A DNA stretch of 64,000 nucleotides. It comes from an uncultured Clostridia bacterium (lineage in GTDB: Bacteria > Bacillota > Clostridia > TANB77 > CAG-508). Below, in pieces: positions 42,517-51,130 of this stretch. The DNA lies in assembly GCA_934162365.1 (NCBI GenBank), contig CAKPIK010000002.1:1-64000 (forward strand), in the 5' to 3' direction. The notes beneath the pieces were generated by a model that did no database searches, was not told where the DNA came from, and saw only the letters and a list, made by a program, of their open reading frames with translations. Each line of letters opens with the position of its first letter. Positions within the stretch are counted from its first letter, which is position 1. A program made the position numbers and the translations under genes.

Positions 42517-43706
42517 TGATAAGACCAGAACCAATATCAGTATCAGATTTAAATAGTTATATAAAAGATAAAATAGGTAATGATGAATTTTTAAATAATG
42601 TATATATCAGAGGAGAAATATCAAATTTTAAACATCATTATACTGGACATATGTATTTTACCCTAAAAGATAATAATTCTTTAATAAAATGTATAATGTT
42701 TAAAACATATACTAATAACTTAACTTTCATTCCGAAAGATGGAATGAAAGTTTTAATACTGGGAACAGTATCTGTTTTTGAAAGAGATGGAGTTTATCAA
42801 ATATACTGTAAGGGCATGGAAGAAGATGGAGTAGGAGATTTACATGCTAAATATGAAGAACTAAAAAGAAAATTAGAAGCAGAAGGATTATTTGATAAAA
42901 AGTATAAAAAACCAATACCATTTATGCCTAAAGTTATTGGAGTACTTACTTCACAAACTGGTGCTGTAATAAGAGATATTATTAATGTAAGCACAAGAAG
43001 AAATCCTAATGTATATATAAAACTTTTACCTGTTCCAGTTCAAGGAGAAGGGGCAGGCGAAAAGATTGCAAAAGCAATTAAATTAATGAATAGTGAAAAA
43101 TTAGCAGATGTTATAATCTTAGCAAGAGGTGGAGGATCATTAGAAGACTTATGGCCATTTAATGAAGAAGTTGTGGCACGAGCAATATTTGAATCTGAAC
43201 TTCCTATTATATCATCAGTAGGACATGAAACAGACTTTACAATAGCAGATTTTGTTGCAGATTTAAGAGCACCAACTCCATCTGCGGCTGCAGAACTTGC
43301 TGTTGCTAATACAGCAGATATTAAAGAAGGATTAAAAAAATATAATAATAGATTATGTATTGCTTTAAATAAAAAGTTAGAACTTATGAAATTACAATAT
43401 GAAAAAATTATGACATCTAAAGCTTTTAGAGAACCATATCAAAAAATTGAAGATGCAAAATTGAAATTACAAAATGATGTGAAATTAATATATGACAAAG
43501 TGCTTGATAAATATACGAAGTCAAACAATAGCTTCACAAATATTATATCTAAGCTAGACTCTTTAAGTCCATTAAAAACATTATCAAGAGGATATTCATT
43601 AGTACAAAAAAACGGAAAAATAGTAAAGAGTAAAAATGAGCTTATAAAGGGCGATATAATAAATATTAGACTTGAGGATGGAGAAAAATCAGCAATAGTA
43701 GAATAA
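42516..43706 (+). CDS. xseA: exodeoxyribonuclease VII large subunit
   Basis: This 396-aa nuclease subunit degrades single-stranded DNA to oligonucleotides. An N-terminal OB fold (YIRGEISNFKHHYTGHMYFT) is followed by the catalytic domain (VIGVLTSQTGAVIRDIINVS; ILARGGGSLEDLWPFNEE; SSVGHETDFTIADFVADLRA) and a helical C-terminus for binding XseB. The start overlaps the nusB stop (TAATG). xseB follows after 22 bases. Confidence 0.95.
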   Translation: MIRPEPISVSDLNSYIKDKIGNDEFLNNVYIRGEISNFKHHYTGHMYFTLKDNNSLIKCIMFKTYTNNLTFIPKDGMKVLILGTVSVFERDGVYQIYCKGMEEDGVGDLHAKYEELKRKLEAEGLFDKKYKKPIPFMPKVIGVLTSQTGAVIRDIINVSTRRNPNVYIKLLPVPVQGEGAGEKIAKAIKLMNSEKLADVIILARGGGSLEDLWPFNEEVVARAIFESELPIISSVGHETDFTIADFVADLRAPTPSAAAELAVANTADIKEGLKKYNNRLCIALNKKLELMKLQYEKIMTSKAFREPYQKIEDAKLKLQNDVKLIYDKVLDKYTKSNNSFTNIISKLDSLSPLKTLSRGYSLVQKNGKIVKSKNELIKGDIINIRLEDGEKSAIVE

Positions 43707-43728
43707 TATAAAAAATAAAGGAGTTAAG

Positions 43729-43950
43729 ATGAAAGAAGAAAATTTTGAAGAAATGATGAAAAAATTAGAAGAAATTTCAAAGGAATTAGAAGTTGGAAAT
43801 TTAAGCTTAGATGAATCAGTAAAAAAATTTGAAGAAGGTATGGAAATATCTAAAAAATGTTCAGAAGTACTTAATCAAGCAGAAAAAAGAATAAGTATAT
43901 TAGTAGAAAAAGATAATAATATTACAGAAAAAAATCTTAGTATAGAATAA
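43729..43950 (+). CDS. xseB: exodeoxyribonuclease VII small subunit
   Basis: A 73-aa helical hairpin protein (FEEMMKKLEEISKELEVGNL; LDESVKKFEEGMEISKKCSE) that coats the XseA C-terminal helix. RBS AAAGGAG. It lies in the normal nusB-xseA-xseB order. Confidence 0.94.
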   Translation: MKEENFEEMMKKLEEISKELEVGNLSLDESVKKFEEGMEISKKCSEVLNQAEKRISILVEKDNNITEKNLSIE

Positions 43951-43978
43951 GAATAAAAACAAATTAAGGGGATTCAAA

Positions 43979-44422
43979 ATGAAAAATGATTTAATAATGT
44001 TTGCAACTAATAAATATATATACGTTCCACTTATATTATGGTTTGGAATACAATTATTTAAGTTGTTATATGATTTGTATACTACAAAAAAATTTAACTT
44101 TAAAAGAATAATGGGAGCAGGAGGAATGCCAAGCTCACATTCAGCAGTTGTAACATCACTTGCAACATTAATTGGAAAATATAATGGCGTTGATAGCCCA
44201 ATATTTGCTTTAGCATTAATTGTAGCATTTGTTGTAATGTATGATGCATGCGGAGTAAGAAGAGCAGCAGGAAAACAAGCCAAAGTTTTAAACGAGATTG
44301 TAAATACTCCAGGATTAAGCAATGTGCAAGTACAAGAAAAACTACAAGAAGCCTTAGGACATACACCAACTCAAGTATTTGTTGGCTTTTTAATTGGATT
44401 AATCGCAGGACTAATATTTTAA
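43979..44422 (+). CDS. divergent PAP2-family membrane protein (DUF212, YuiD-like)
   Basis: A 147-aa protein with three or four hydrophobic segments and the DUF212 blocks GAGGMPSSHSAVVTSLATLI and DACGVRRAAGKQAKVLNEI. GxPSSHSA resembles the phosphatase motif of PAP2 lipid phosphatases. The substrate is unknown, and an undecaprenyl-phosphate-type lipid is possible. RBS AAGGGGA. It continues the xse operon. Confidence 0.88.
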   Translation: MKNDLIMFATNKYIYVPLILWFGIQLFKLLYDLYTTKKFNFKRIMGAGGMPSSHSAVVTSLATLIGKYNGVDSPIFALALIVAFVVMYDACGVRRAAGKQAKVLNEIVNTPGLSNVQVQEKLQEALGHTPTQVFVGFLIGLIAGLIF

Positions 44423-44462
44423 TTTTATTATAACTTAAATTGAAAAAATGGAGGTGTTTTAA

Positions 44463-46124
44463 ATGTCAGATATAGAAATAGCAAGAAATACTAAATTAGA
44501 AAATATAACACAAATAGCAAAAAAAATAGGAATTGATGAAGACGATTTAGAATTATATGGAAAATATAAATCTAAAATATCAAGCAATGTGTATGAAAAT
44601 TTAAAAAATAAAAAAGATGGAAAACTTATTTTAGTAACAGCTATAAATCCTACTCCTTTAGGAGAAGGAAAAACAACTATGTCAATTGGGTTGGCAGACG
44701 GTTTAAGACAAATAGGAAAAAATTCAATATTAGCATTAAGAGAACCTTCTTTAGGACCAGTTTTTGGAATGAAAGGTGGAGCAACAGGTGGAGGACATTC
44801 ACAAATAGCTCCAATGGAAGATATAAATTTACATTTTACAGGAGATATACATGCTATAACTTCTGCAAATAATTTATTATCAGCCATGATAGATAATCAT
44901 ATATTTTTTGGAAATGAATTAAAAATTAAAAAGGTAGTTTGGAAACGTTGTTTAGACTTAAACGATAGACAATTAAGAGTTGTAAATACTGGACTATCAG
45001 AAGAGAAAAATATAGTACCAAGAATTGATGGGTTTAACATAACTGTTGCATCAGAAATAATGGCAATATTATGCTTAGCAAGCGATATAAATGATTTAAA
45101 AAGAAGACTTGGAAATATTATAATTGGATATAATGAAGAAAATAAACCAGTAACTGTAAGAGATTTAAAAGCAGAAGGTAGTTTAACAGTTCTTCTAAAA
45201 GATGCAATCAATCCAAACTTAGTACAAACCTTAGAACATACACCAGCACTTATTCATGGTGGACCATTTGCAAATATTGCACATGGATGTAATAGTGTTA
45301 TAGCAACAAAATTAGCATTGAAACTTGCAGATTATACAGTTACAGAATCAGGATTTGGAGCTGATTTAGGTGCGGAAAAATTTTTAGATATAAAATGCAA
45401 AACAGCGAATATAAAACCAGATGTTGTTGTGTGCGTTGCAACACTTAAAGCATTAAAGTATCATGGTGGCGCAAGCAAAGATACTGTTCAAGAAGAAAAT
45501 ATTGATGCTTTAAATAGAGGAATGAAAAACTTATTCAAACATATTGAAAATATAAAGGATGTATATGGGCTAAATGCAATAGTTGCAATAAATAAATATG
45601 TACAAGACTCTCAAAACGAAATAGAATATTTACAAGAAAAATTACAAGAAAAAAATATAGAATTAAGCTTAGTTGAAAGTTGGGAATATGGCGGAAAAGG
45701 AGCAATAGATTTAGCTGAAAAAGTAGTTGCTTTATCAGAAAAAGAAACCAAGTTAAATAAAATATATGAATTAGACGATACTATAGAAGAAAAAATAGAA
45801 AAAATATCTAAAAAAATATATGGCGCGGAAGGAATAGAAATATCAGAGGATGCACAAAAACAAATAAATTTTATAAAACAATTAGGATATAATAATTTAC
45901 CAATATGTATGGCAAAAACACAATATTCATTTTCAGATGATCCTAAAAATTTAGAATGCTTAGAACCATTTAAAATACATATAAAAGAAGTAATATTAAA
46001 TGCTGGTGCAGAATTCATAGTAGTTATAACTGGAAAAATATTTACAATGCCTGGATTGCCAAAGAAGCCAGCAGCGGAAAATATAGACATAGATAAAAAC
46101 GGAAATATAATAGGAATATTTTAA
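44463..46124 (+). CDS. fhs: formate-tetrahydrofolate ligase
   Basis: This 553-aa enzyme makes 10-formyl-tetrahydrofolate from formate, ATP and tetrahydrofolate. The P-loop PTPLGEGKTT is near residues 62-71. Family blocks are REPSLGPVFGMKGGATGGGH, LHFTGDIHAI, EHTPALIHGGPFANIAHGCN and FTMPGLPKKPAAENID. RBS GGAGGTG. folD at 49394 supplies the next one-carbon step, though mutS2 and sleB lie between. Present in acetogens and in many fermenting Clostridia for purine and one-carbon supply. Confidence 0.96.
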   Translation: MSDIEIARNTKLENITQIAKKIGIDEDDLELYGKYKSKISSNVYENLKNKKDGKLILVTAINPTPLGEGKTTMSIGLADGLRQIGKNSILALREPSLGPVFGMKGGATGGGHSQIAPMEDINLHFTGDIHAITSANNLLSAMIDNHIFFGNELKIKKVVWKRCLDLNDRQLRVVNTGLSEEKNIVPRIDGFNITVASEIMAILCLASDINDLKRRLGNIIIGYNEENKPVTVRDLKAEGSLTVLLKDAINPNLVQTLEHTPALIHGGPFANIAHGCNSVIATKLALKLADYTVTESGFGADLGAEKFLDIKCKTANIKPDVVVCVATLKALKYHGGASKDTVQEENIDALNRGMKNLFKHIENIKDVYGLNAIVAINKYVQDSQNEIEYLQEKLQEKNIELSLVESWEYGGKGAIDLAEKVVALSEKETKLNKIYELDDTIEEKIEKISKKIYGAEGIEISEDAQKQINFIKQLGYNNLPICMAKTQYSFSDDPKNLECLEPFKIHIKEVILNAGAEFIVVITGKIFTMPGLPKKPAAENIDIDKNGNIIGIF

Positions 46125-46132
46125 TTGTATAA

Positions 46133-46186
46133 AAAAACCACTTTTGTAAAAAATAATAATAATATTTTTTAATAAAGGTGGTTTTT
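46133..46186 (+). promoter_or_regulatory. hairpin that terminates fhs and hides the sleB ribosome-binding site
   Basis: A 13-bp stem (AAAAACCACTTTT with AAAGGTGGTTTTT, one G-T pair) around a 28-base AT-rich loop. The 3' arm contains the full AAAGGTGG Shine-Dalgarno, and the next base is the ATG of sleB. Confidence 0.65.
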
Positions 46187-46879
46187 ATGTTGCATAAAGA
46201 AAAATATAAAAAAACAGCATTAATAATATTAATTGGTTCAATAATACTATTAATATTATATGAAGTATTTGTACAAGGAAACACAGTACTTGCATTATCT
46301 AAATATGGTTCTAGAGGAAATGAAGTAACTCAAATACAAACTAAATTAAAAAGATGGGGATATTACAAAGGCAGTGTAGATGGAATATATGGAAGTAAAA
46401 CTGTTAGTGCTGTAAAATCATTTCAAAGAAAAAATGGATTAACAGCAGATGGAATAGCTGGAAAAAATACTTTGGCAGCAATGGGAATAAACTCATCATC
46501 AAACAATTCTGGTTCTAGTAGTTCAAATAGCTCAAATTTGAATTTGCTTGCAAGACTTGTATATGGAGAGGCAAGGGGAGAGCCATATACAGGCCAAGTT
46601 GCAGTTGCAGCAGTTGTATTAAATAGAGTAAAAAGTTCAAAATTTCCAAACACTGTAGCAGGGGTAATATATCAAGCAGGAGCTTTTGACGTTGTAAGTG
46701 ATGGCCAAATAAATATGACACCAAACTCAACAGCAATAAAAGCAGCACAAGATGCAATAAATGGATGGGACCCGTCATATGGAGCAATATATTATTTTAA
46801 TCCTAGTACAGCAACAAGTAGTTGGATTTGGTCAAGACCATTAACAGTTGTAATAGGAAAACATAGATTTTGTAAATAA
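46187..46879 (+). CDS. SleB-like spore cortex/cell-wall hydrolase
   Basis: An N-terminal membrane segment or signal (KTALIILIGSIILLILYEVF) precedes a peptidoglycan-binding domain (SRGNEVTQIQTKLKRWGYYK...DGIYGSKTVSAVKSFQRKNG), a Ser/Asn linker and a C-terminal Hydrolase_2 domain (LLARLVYGEARGEPYTGQVA; VLNRVKSS). SleB lytic transglycosylases degrade spore cortex at germination, so the organism may sporulate. Start ATG 46187 follows AAAGGTGG directly, and GTG 46178 is inside it. The SD is buried in a hairpin, so readthrough from fhs should be poorly translated. Confidence 0.85.
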   Translation: MLHKEKYKKTALIILIGSIILLILYEVFVQGNTVLALSKYGSRGNEVTQIQTKLKRWGYYKGSVDGIYGSKTVSAVKSFQRKNGLTADGIAGKNTLAAMGINSSSNNSGSSSSNSSNLNLLARLVYGEARGEPYTGQVAVAAVVLNRVKSSKFPNTVAGVIYQAGAFDVVSDGQINMTPNSTAIKAAQDAINGWDPSYGAIYYFNPSTATSSWIWSRPLTVVIGKHRFCK

Positions 46880-46882
46880 TAA

Positions 46883-49249
46883 CTATTTTTTTAGTTCAAC
46901 AACAGTAACTCCCATTTCACCTTCTCCAAATGTGCCAAGCCTAAAGTTTTTAACATGTGGATGTTTTCTTAAGAAAGTATGAATACCTTGTCTTAATTTT
47001 CCTGTTCCTTTTCCATGAACTATTCGAACTTTCTCTAAGCTTCCTAAAGTACAATCGTCTAAATATTTATCTACGATTTGTATTGCCTCATCCACATTTA
47101 AACCAATAACATTAATCTCATTTGAAATGTTTTTCTGATTTAAATGAGAAATAGAAGAAGTATTTTTTACTTCTTTTTTTGGTTCACTAGAAAAATCTAA
47201 ATCTAAATTATTAATATCAATATTTAATTTCGTATTTCCAACTTGAACTTGAACTTTGTTATTTTTAACTTGCCCAATTATAATACCTTTTTGGTTTAAA
47301 TTTGTTATGATAACTTTAGTTCCTTTAGATAAATCTTTGGGAGTAAGTTCACAATTCTTTATTTTTTCATCTTCAAAATGATTTATACTTTTTAAAGAAT
47401 CATTTAAGTTATTTCTAAGATTATTTAAATCTTTTATTGATTCATTTGATGATGAAATATCATTCATTTTTCTTATTATACTTGTTGCATCATCCTTAGC
47501 CTTAAGTAAAATATCACGTGCTTCAATTTTAGCATTTTCAATAATTTCCTTTTCCTTATCTTTTACAGAAGTATTATCTTTTTGAAGCTCTAATTTTAAT
47601 TTTTCTATTTCTTTAGAGTTCTCCTCAATTTTCTTTTTTTCATTTTCAATTTCTTTTTTGCTATCATATATGCTTTTTAAAATATCTTCTATTTTGATAT
47701 CATTTGAGTCTATAAGTGAATTAGCTCTATCTAGAATTTTTGAGCTTAATCCTAGTTTTTTTGAAATTGCAAATGCATTACTTTTACCAGGAATACCTAG
47801 TATTATATTGTAAGTTGGTTTTAAATTTTCAACATCAAATTCAGCACTTGCATTAATATATCCATCATGAGTTAATGCATAATTTTTAATTTCTTGATAA
47901 TGTGTAGTAGAAATTAACAAACTACCTAAATTATGAAAATATTCTAATATACTTATGGCTAAACAACTGCCTTCAACGGGGTCAGTTCCAGAGCCTAATT
48001 CGTCTACTAATATTAAACTTTGACAAGTTGCATTATTTGTAATATCTATAATCTTTTTCATATGAGATGAAAAAGTACTTAATGATTCTTGAATACTTTG
48101 TTCATCTCCAATATCTGCAAAAATATTATCAAAAACATAAATACTGCTTTTTTCATCAGCAGGTATTAAAAGACCACTGTAAGCCATTAAATGTAAAAGC
48201 CCTACTGTTTTTAAAGTAACTGTCTTTCCACCAGTATTTGGACCTGTAATTACCAATGTCGAATAATCTTCACCAAGTGAAATATTAATTGGAACAACGA
48301 TACTTTTTTCTATTAATGGATGGCGAGCTTTAATTAAATTAAATTTTTTCTGATTATTAATTGTTGGTAAAATTCCATTTATATCCTTAGCATATTTAGC
48401 TTTTGCAAATATAAAATCAATAATTCCTAACAGTCTAACATTGTTCTCTAATTCTTTTATTATTATAGACAATTTACTAGAAAGCATTGATAAAATTCTT
48501 TCAATCTCAATATTTTCTTTTATTTTTAAAGTATTAATTTCATTATTCATATCAAATATTGAAGTCGGTTCTATAAATACAGTTGAACCACTAGAAGAAA
48601 TATCATGCACTAATCCTGAAATATTACTTCTGTATTCATCTTTAACAGGTATTACATATCTATTATCTCTAATTGTTATAATGGGTTCCATTAAATATTT
48701 TGAATATGTTGAAGAATGAATAAAGTGATTTAATTTGTCTTTAATATTTTGTTCTAAAGACTTTTTTTGTCTACGAATAGAATATAGTGTCTCAGAGGCT
48801 TTATCATCTAATGTGTTTTCATCAATAATTTTAAAAAATATTTCTTTTTCGAGTTCCAAATTTAAATATAAATTATTAAAAAATGGTTGTAAGATATTAA
48901 ATTCAAAATTAACATTTTTAGATACTTCATCAAAAAACAACTTTAACTCTCTAGACATCTTTAAAACATTTGCTAAATCTAATATCTCTTTAATTGATAA
49001 AATATTATCACCAGAAAGCTTTTTTAAATGTATTGAAACATCATTAAACTCACCAATAGGAGGAACACCGTATTTGTTAATCATATCTAATGCTTGGTTG
49101 GTTTGAAGGACTAAATTAGTAACTTCCAAGACATCAAAAGATGGTTTAAGCTCCATTGCAAGTTTATTTCCAATATATGTTTTTGTATATGTACTTAAAA
49201 TTTCTAATATTTTATTATATTCTAATATTTTTAAACTACTGTTATTCAT
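46883..49249 (-). CDS. mutS2: MutS2-family ATPase/endonuclease
   Basis: This 788-aa MutS2 (RqcU) splits collided ribosomes and was earlier linked to recombination suppression. It has a clamp/lever region, the ATPase (LVITGPNTGGKTVTLKTVGL; LVDELGSGTDPVEGS; LISTTHYQEIK), a long coiled coil, a KOW-like segment and a C-terminal Smr domain (VRIVHGKGTGKLRQGIHTFL). The Smr LDLRG-type motif reads INVIGLNV, lacking Asp and Arg, so nuclease activity is doubtful. Start at 49249 (MNNSSLKILEYNK) fits AAAGGA 9 bases upstream, and 49267 and 49258 are upstream alternatives. Confidence 0.93.
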   Translation of the reverse strand: MNNSSLKILEYNKILEILSTYTKTYIGNKLAMELKPSFDVLEVTNLVLQTNQALDMINKYGVPPIGEFNDVSIHLKKLSGDNILSIKEILDLANVLKMSRELKLFFDEVSKNVNFEFNILQPFFNNLYLNLELEKEIFFKIIDENTLDDKASETLYSIRRQKKSLEQNIKDKLNHFIHSSTYSKYLMEPIITIRDNRYVIPVKDEYRSNISGLVHDISSSGSTVFIEPTSIFDMNNEINTLKIKENIEIERILSMLSSKLSIIIKELENNVRLLGIIDFIFAKAKYAKDINGILPTINNQKKFNLIKARHPLIEKSIVVPINISLGEDYSTLVITGPNTGGKTVTLKTVGLLHLMAYSGLLIPADEKSSIYVFDNIFADIGDEQSIQESLSTFSSHMKKIIDITNNATCQSLILVDELGSGTDPVEGSCLAISILEYFHNLGSLLISTTHYQEIKNYALTHDGYINASAEFDVENLKPTYNIILGIPGKSNAFAISKKLGLSSKILDRANSLIDSNDIKIEDILKSIYDSKKEIENEKKKIEENSKEIEKLKLELQKDNTSVKDKEKEIIENAKIEARDILLKAKDDATSIIRKMNDISSSNESIKDLNNLRNNLNDSLKSINHFEDEKIKNCELTPKDLSKGTKVIITNLNQKGIIIGQVKNNKVQVQVGNTKLNIDINNLDLDFSSEPKKEVKNTSSISHLNQKNISNEINVIGLNVDEAIQIVDKYLDDCTLGSLEKVRIVHGKGTGKLRQGIHTFLRKHPHVKNFRLGTFGEGEMGVTVVELKK

Positions 49250-49336
49250 TGTAGCCATTCCTTTCATAAATTCTAAACATTAATATTATACACTGTTTCG
49301 ACAATTATATCAATAATAAAAAAGTGCAAAAATATA

Positions 49337-49365
49337 TTGCAAAATAATTAATAATTGTATACAAT
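49337..49365 (+). promoter_or_regulatory. folD promoter
   Basis: TTGCAA, a 17-base spacer and TACAAT, 29 bases before the ATG. Confidence 0.7.
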
Positions 49366-49393
49366 ATATTTAAATTTTAAATAGGAGAAAAAT

Positions 49394-50236
49394 ATGTCAC
49401 AAATTATAAATGGAAAAGAATTAGCAAAAAACATAAGATTAAAATTAAAAGAAGAAGTCGAAGAATTAAAAAAAGCAGAAATCAATCCCAAACTTGCTGT
49501 AATAATGGTTGGTGACGATAAAGCTTCTAAAGTATATGTAAAAAATAAAAGTAAAGCTTGCGAAGAAGTTGGAGTAGAATTTGAAGAATATTTATTACCA
49601 GCAAATACAAAAATGAAAGAACTATTAGAATTAATAGAAAAACTAAATAATGATGTGACAGTGCATGGAATATTAGTTCAAAGCCCATTACCAGAAGAAC
49701 TAGATGCAAATGAAGCATTTAAAACAATATCACCTAAAAAAGATGTAGACGGATTTAATCCAATAAATGTTGGAAAACTAAGTTTAAATCAAGACTGTTT
49801 TGTATCATGCACACCATTTGGAATAATAAAGATGTTAGAAACTTACAACATACCAATTGAAGGGGCAAATGCAGTAATTATAGGTAGAAGTAATATAGTT
49901 GGAAAGCCACTTGCCAAATGCTTACTAAATAAAAATGCAACTGTTACAGTATGCCATTCAAAAACAAAAAACTTAAAAGAAATAACCAGCAAAGCAGATA
50001 TATTAGTTGCAGCTATAGGAAAACCTAAATTTGTAACAGTAGATATGGTAAAAGAAGGTGCAACAGTAATAGACGTTGGAATAAATAGAATGGAAGATGG
50101 AAAATTAGTAGGAGACACAGACTTTGAAAATATAAAAGAAAAAGTAAGCTACATAACACCAGTACCAGGTGGAGTTGGACCAATGACAATAGCAATGTTA
50201 ATGTATAATGTAGTAAAAGCAGCAAAACAACAATAA
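49394..50236 (+). CDS. folD: methylenetetrahydrofolate dehydrogenase/cyclohydrolase
   Basis: This bifunctional 280-aa enzyme interconverts 5,10-methylene-, 5,10-methenyl- and 10-formyl-tetrahydrofolate with NADP. Motifs: VGDDKASKVYVKNKSKACEE (catalytic Tyr/Lys region), GILVQSPLPEELD, KDVDGFNPINVGKL, the Rossmann GRSNIVGKPLAKCL and PVPGGVGPMTIAMLM. RBS AGGAG. Together with fhs it completes the entry of formate into one-carbon metabolism. Confidence 0.96.
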   Translation: MSQIINGKELAKNIRLKLKEEVEELKKAEINPKLAVIMVGDDKASKVYVKNKSKACEEVGVEFEEYLLPANTKMKELLELIEKLNNDVTVHGILVQSPLPEELDANEAFKTISPKKDVDGFNPINVGKLSLNQDCFVSCTPFGIIKMLETYNIPIEGANAVIIGRSNIVGKPLAKCLLNKNATVTVCHSKTKNLKEITSKADILVAAIGKPKFVTVDMVKEGATVIDVGINRMEDGKLVGDTDFENIKEKVSYITPVPGGVGPMTIAMLMYNVVKAAKQQ

Positions 50237-50263
50237 AATAATTAAAAAATGGGGAAATTTTTA

Positions 50264-50294
50264 AAAGGGAGCGTAAAAACACGCTCTCTTTTTG
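50264..50294 (+). terminator. folD terminator
   Basis: About 10-bp stem around AGGGAGCGT/ACGCTCTCT with an AAAAAC loop and a T-run. Confidence 0.85.
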
Positions 50295-50339
50295 GTTTAT
50301 TTTCATCAGTCCCTAAACAAGTCAAAAAGGAGAAATTTT

Positions 50340-50993
50340 ATGAAATATAATGTTATTAAAATTAATATAGAAAGTAAGTATTATCCAGAAAAATTAAAAC
50401 GCATTGATAATCCACCTAAAGAATTATTTTGTATTGGTAATTTAGAATTAATGAGTGCAAAGAGCATTGCTATTATAGGTTCTAGAGATTATAGTAATTA
50501 TGGAAAAAGGGCAGCAAAAGATTTTTCATATAATTTAGCAAAAAATAATATTTGCATAATAAGCGGTTTAGCTAGGGGAATAGATAGTTTTGCACATGAG
50601 GCATGTTTAATTGCTAATGGAAAAACTATTGCTGTGTTGGGAAGCGGATTGGATGTTGTTTATCCAAAAGAAAATTTTGGACTATACAATAAAATAATTT
50701 CAAATGGAGGTTTAATTATAAGTGAATACCCATTAGGAAGCAAACCACAAAAACAACACTTTCCAGCAAGAAATAGAATAATAAGTGGACTTTCAGACGG
50801 GGTATTAGTAATTGAAGCTAAAGAAAAAAGTGGAACTAACATCACAGTAGACTTTGCTCTAGAACAAGGCAAAGATGTTTTTGTGGTACCTGGAAATATT
50901 TATTCCAAAACAAGTGATGGAACTAATTTTTTAATAAAAGAAGGAGCGATACCAGTAACATCATATAAAGATATTATTGAAGGTTGTAAATGA
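50340..50993 (+). CDS. dprA: DNA-processing protein DprA, short form
   Basis: DprA loads RecA on incoming single-stranded DNA during natural transformation. The Rossmann core is complete: IAIIGSRDYSNYGKRAAKDF, IISGLARGIDSFAHEACL, TIAVLGSGLDVVYPKEN, EYPLGSKPQKQHFPARNRII and GTNITVDFALEQGKDVFVVP. At 217 aa it lacks the N-terminal SAM domain and the C-terminal winged helix of many homologues. Start ATG 50340 has AAAAGGAG upstream, and longer reading from 50292 would begin in the terminator. Other competence genes are not present here. Confidence 0.9.
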   Translation: MKYNVIKINIESKYYPEKLKRIDNPPKELFCIGNLELMSAKSIAIIGSRDYSNYGKRAAKDFSYNLAKNNICIISGLARGIDSFAHEACLIANGKTIAVLGSGLDVVYPKENFGLYNKIISNGGLIISEYPLGSKPQKQHFPARNRIISGLSDGVLVIEAKEKSGTNITVDFALEQGKDVFVVPGNIYSKTSDGTNFLIKEGAIPVTSYKDIIEGCK

Positions 50994-51009
50994 ATTTTAA
51001 AGAAACATC

Positions 51010-51038
51010 TTGACAATAAAGTAAATTAAATATAAAAT
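51010..51038 (+). promoter_or_regulatory. promoter of pilin-like gene 2
   Basis: TTGACA, a 17-base spacer (ATAAAGTAAATTAAATA) and TAAAAT. Nearly identical in layout to 59736-59764 and 30428-30456. Confidence 0.75.
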
Positions 51039-51061
51039 AACATCATAAAAATGCAAGAAAG

Positions 51062-51086
51062 GGTAGATTTTCTACCTGTCTTTTTG
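51062..51086 (+). promoter_or_regulatory. terminator-like hairpin in the leader of pilin-like gene 2
   Basis: GGTAGA-TTT-TCTACC followed by TGTCTTTTT, between promoter and gene. It may attenuate transcription. Confidence 0.5.
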
Positions 51087-51130
51087 TGTTTTAAATTATA
51101 GATTAATAAAAACTAAGGAGGAAAGTAAAA

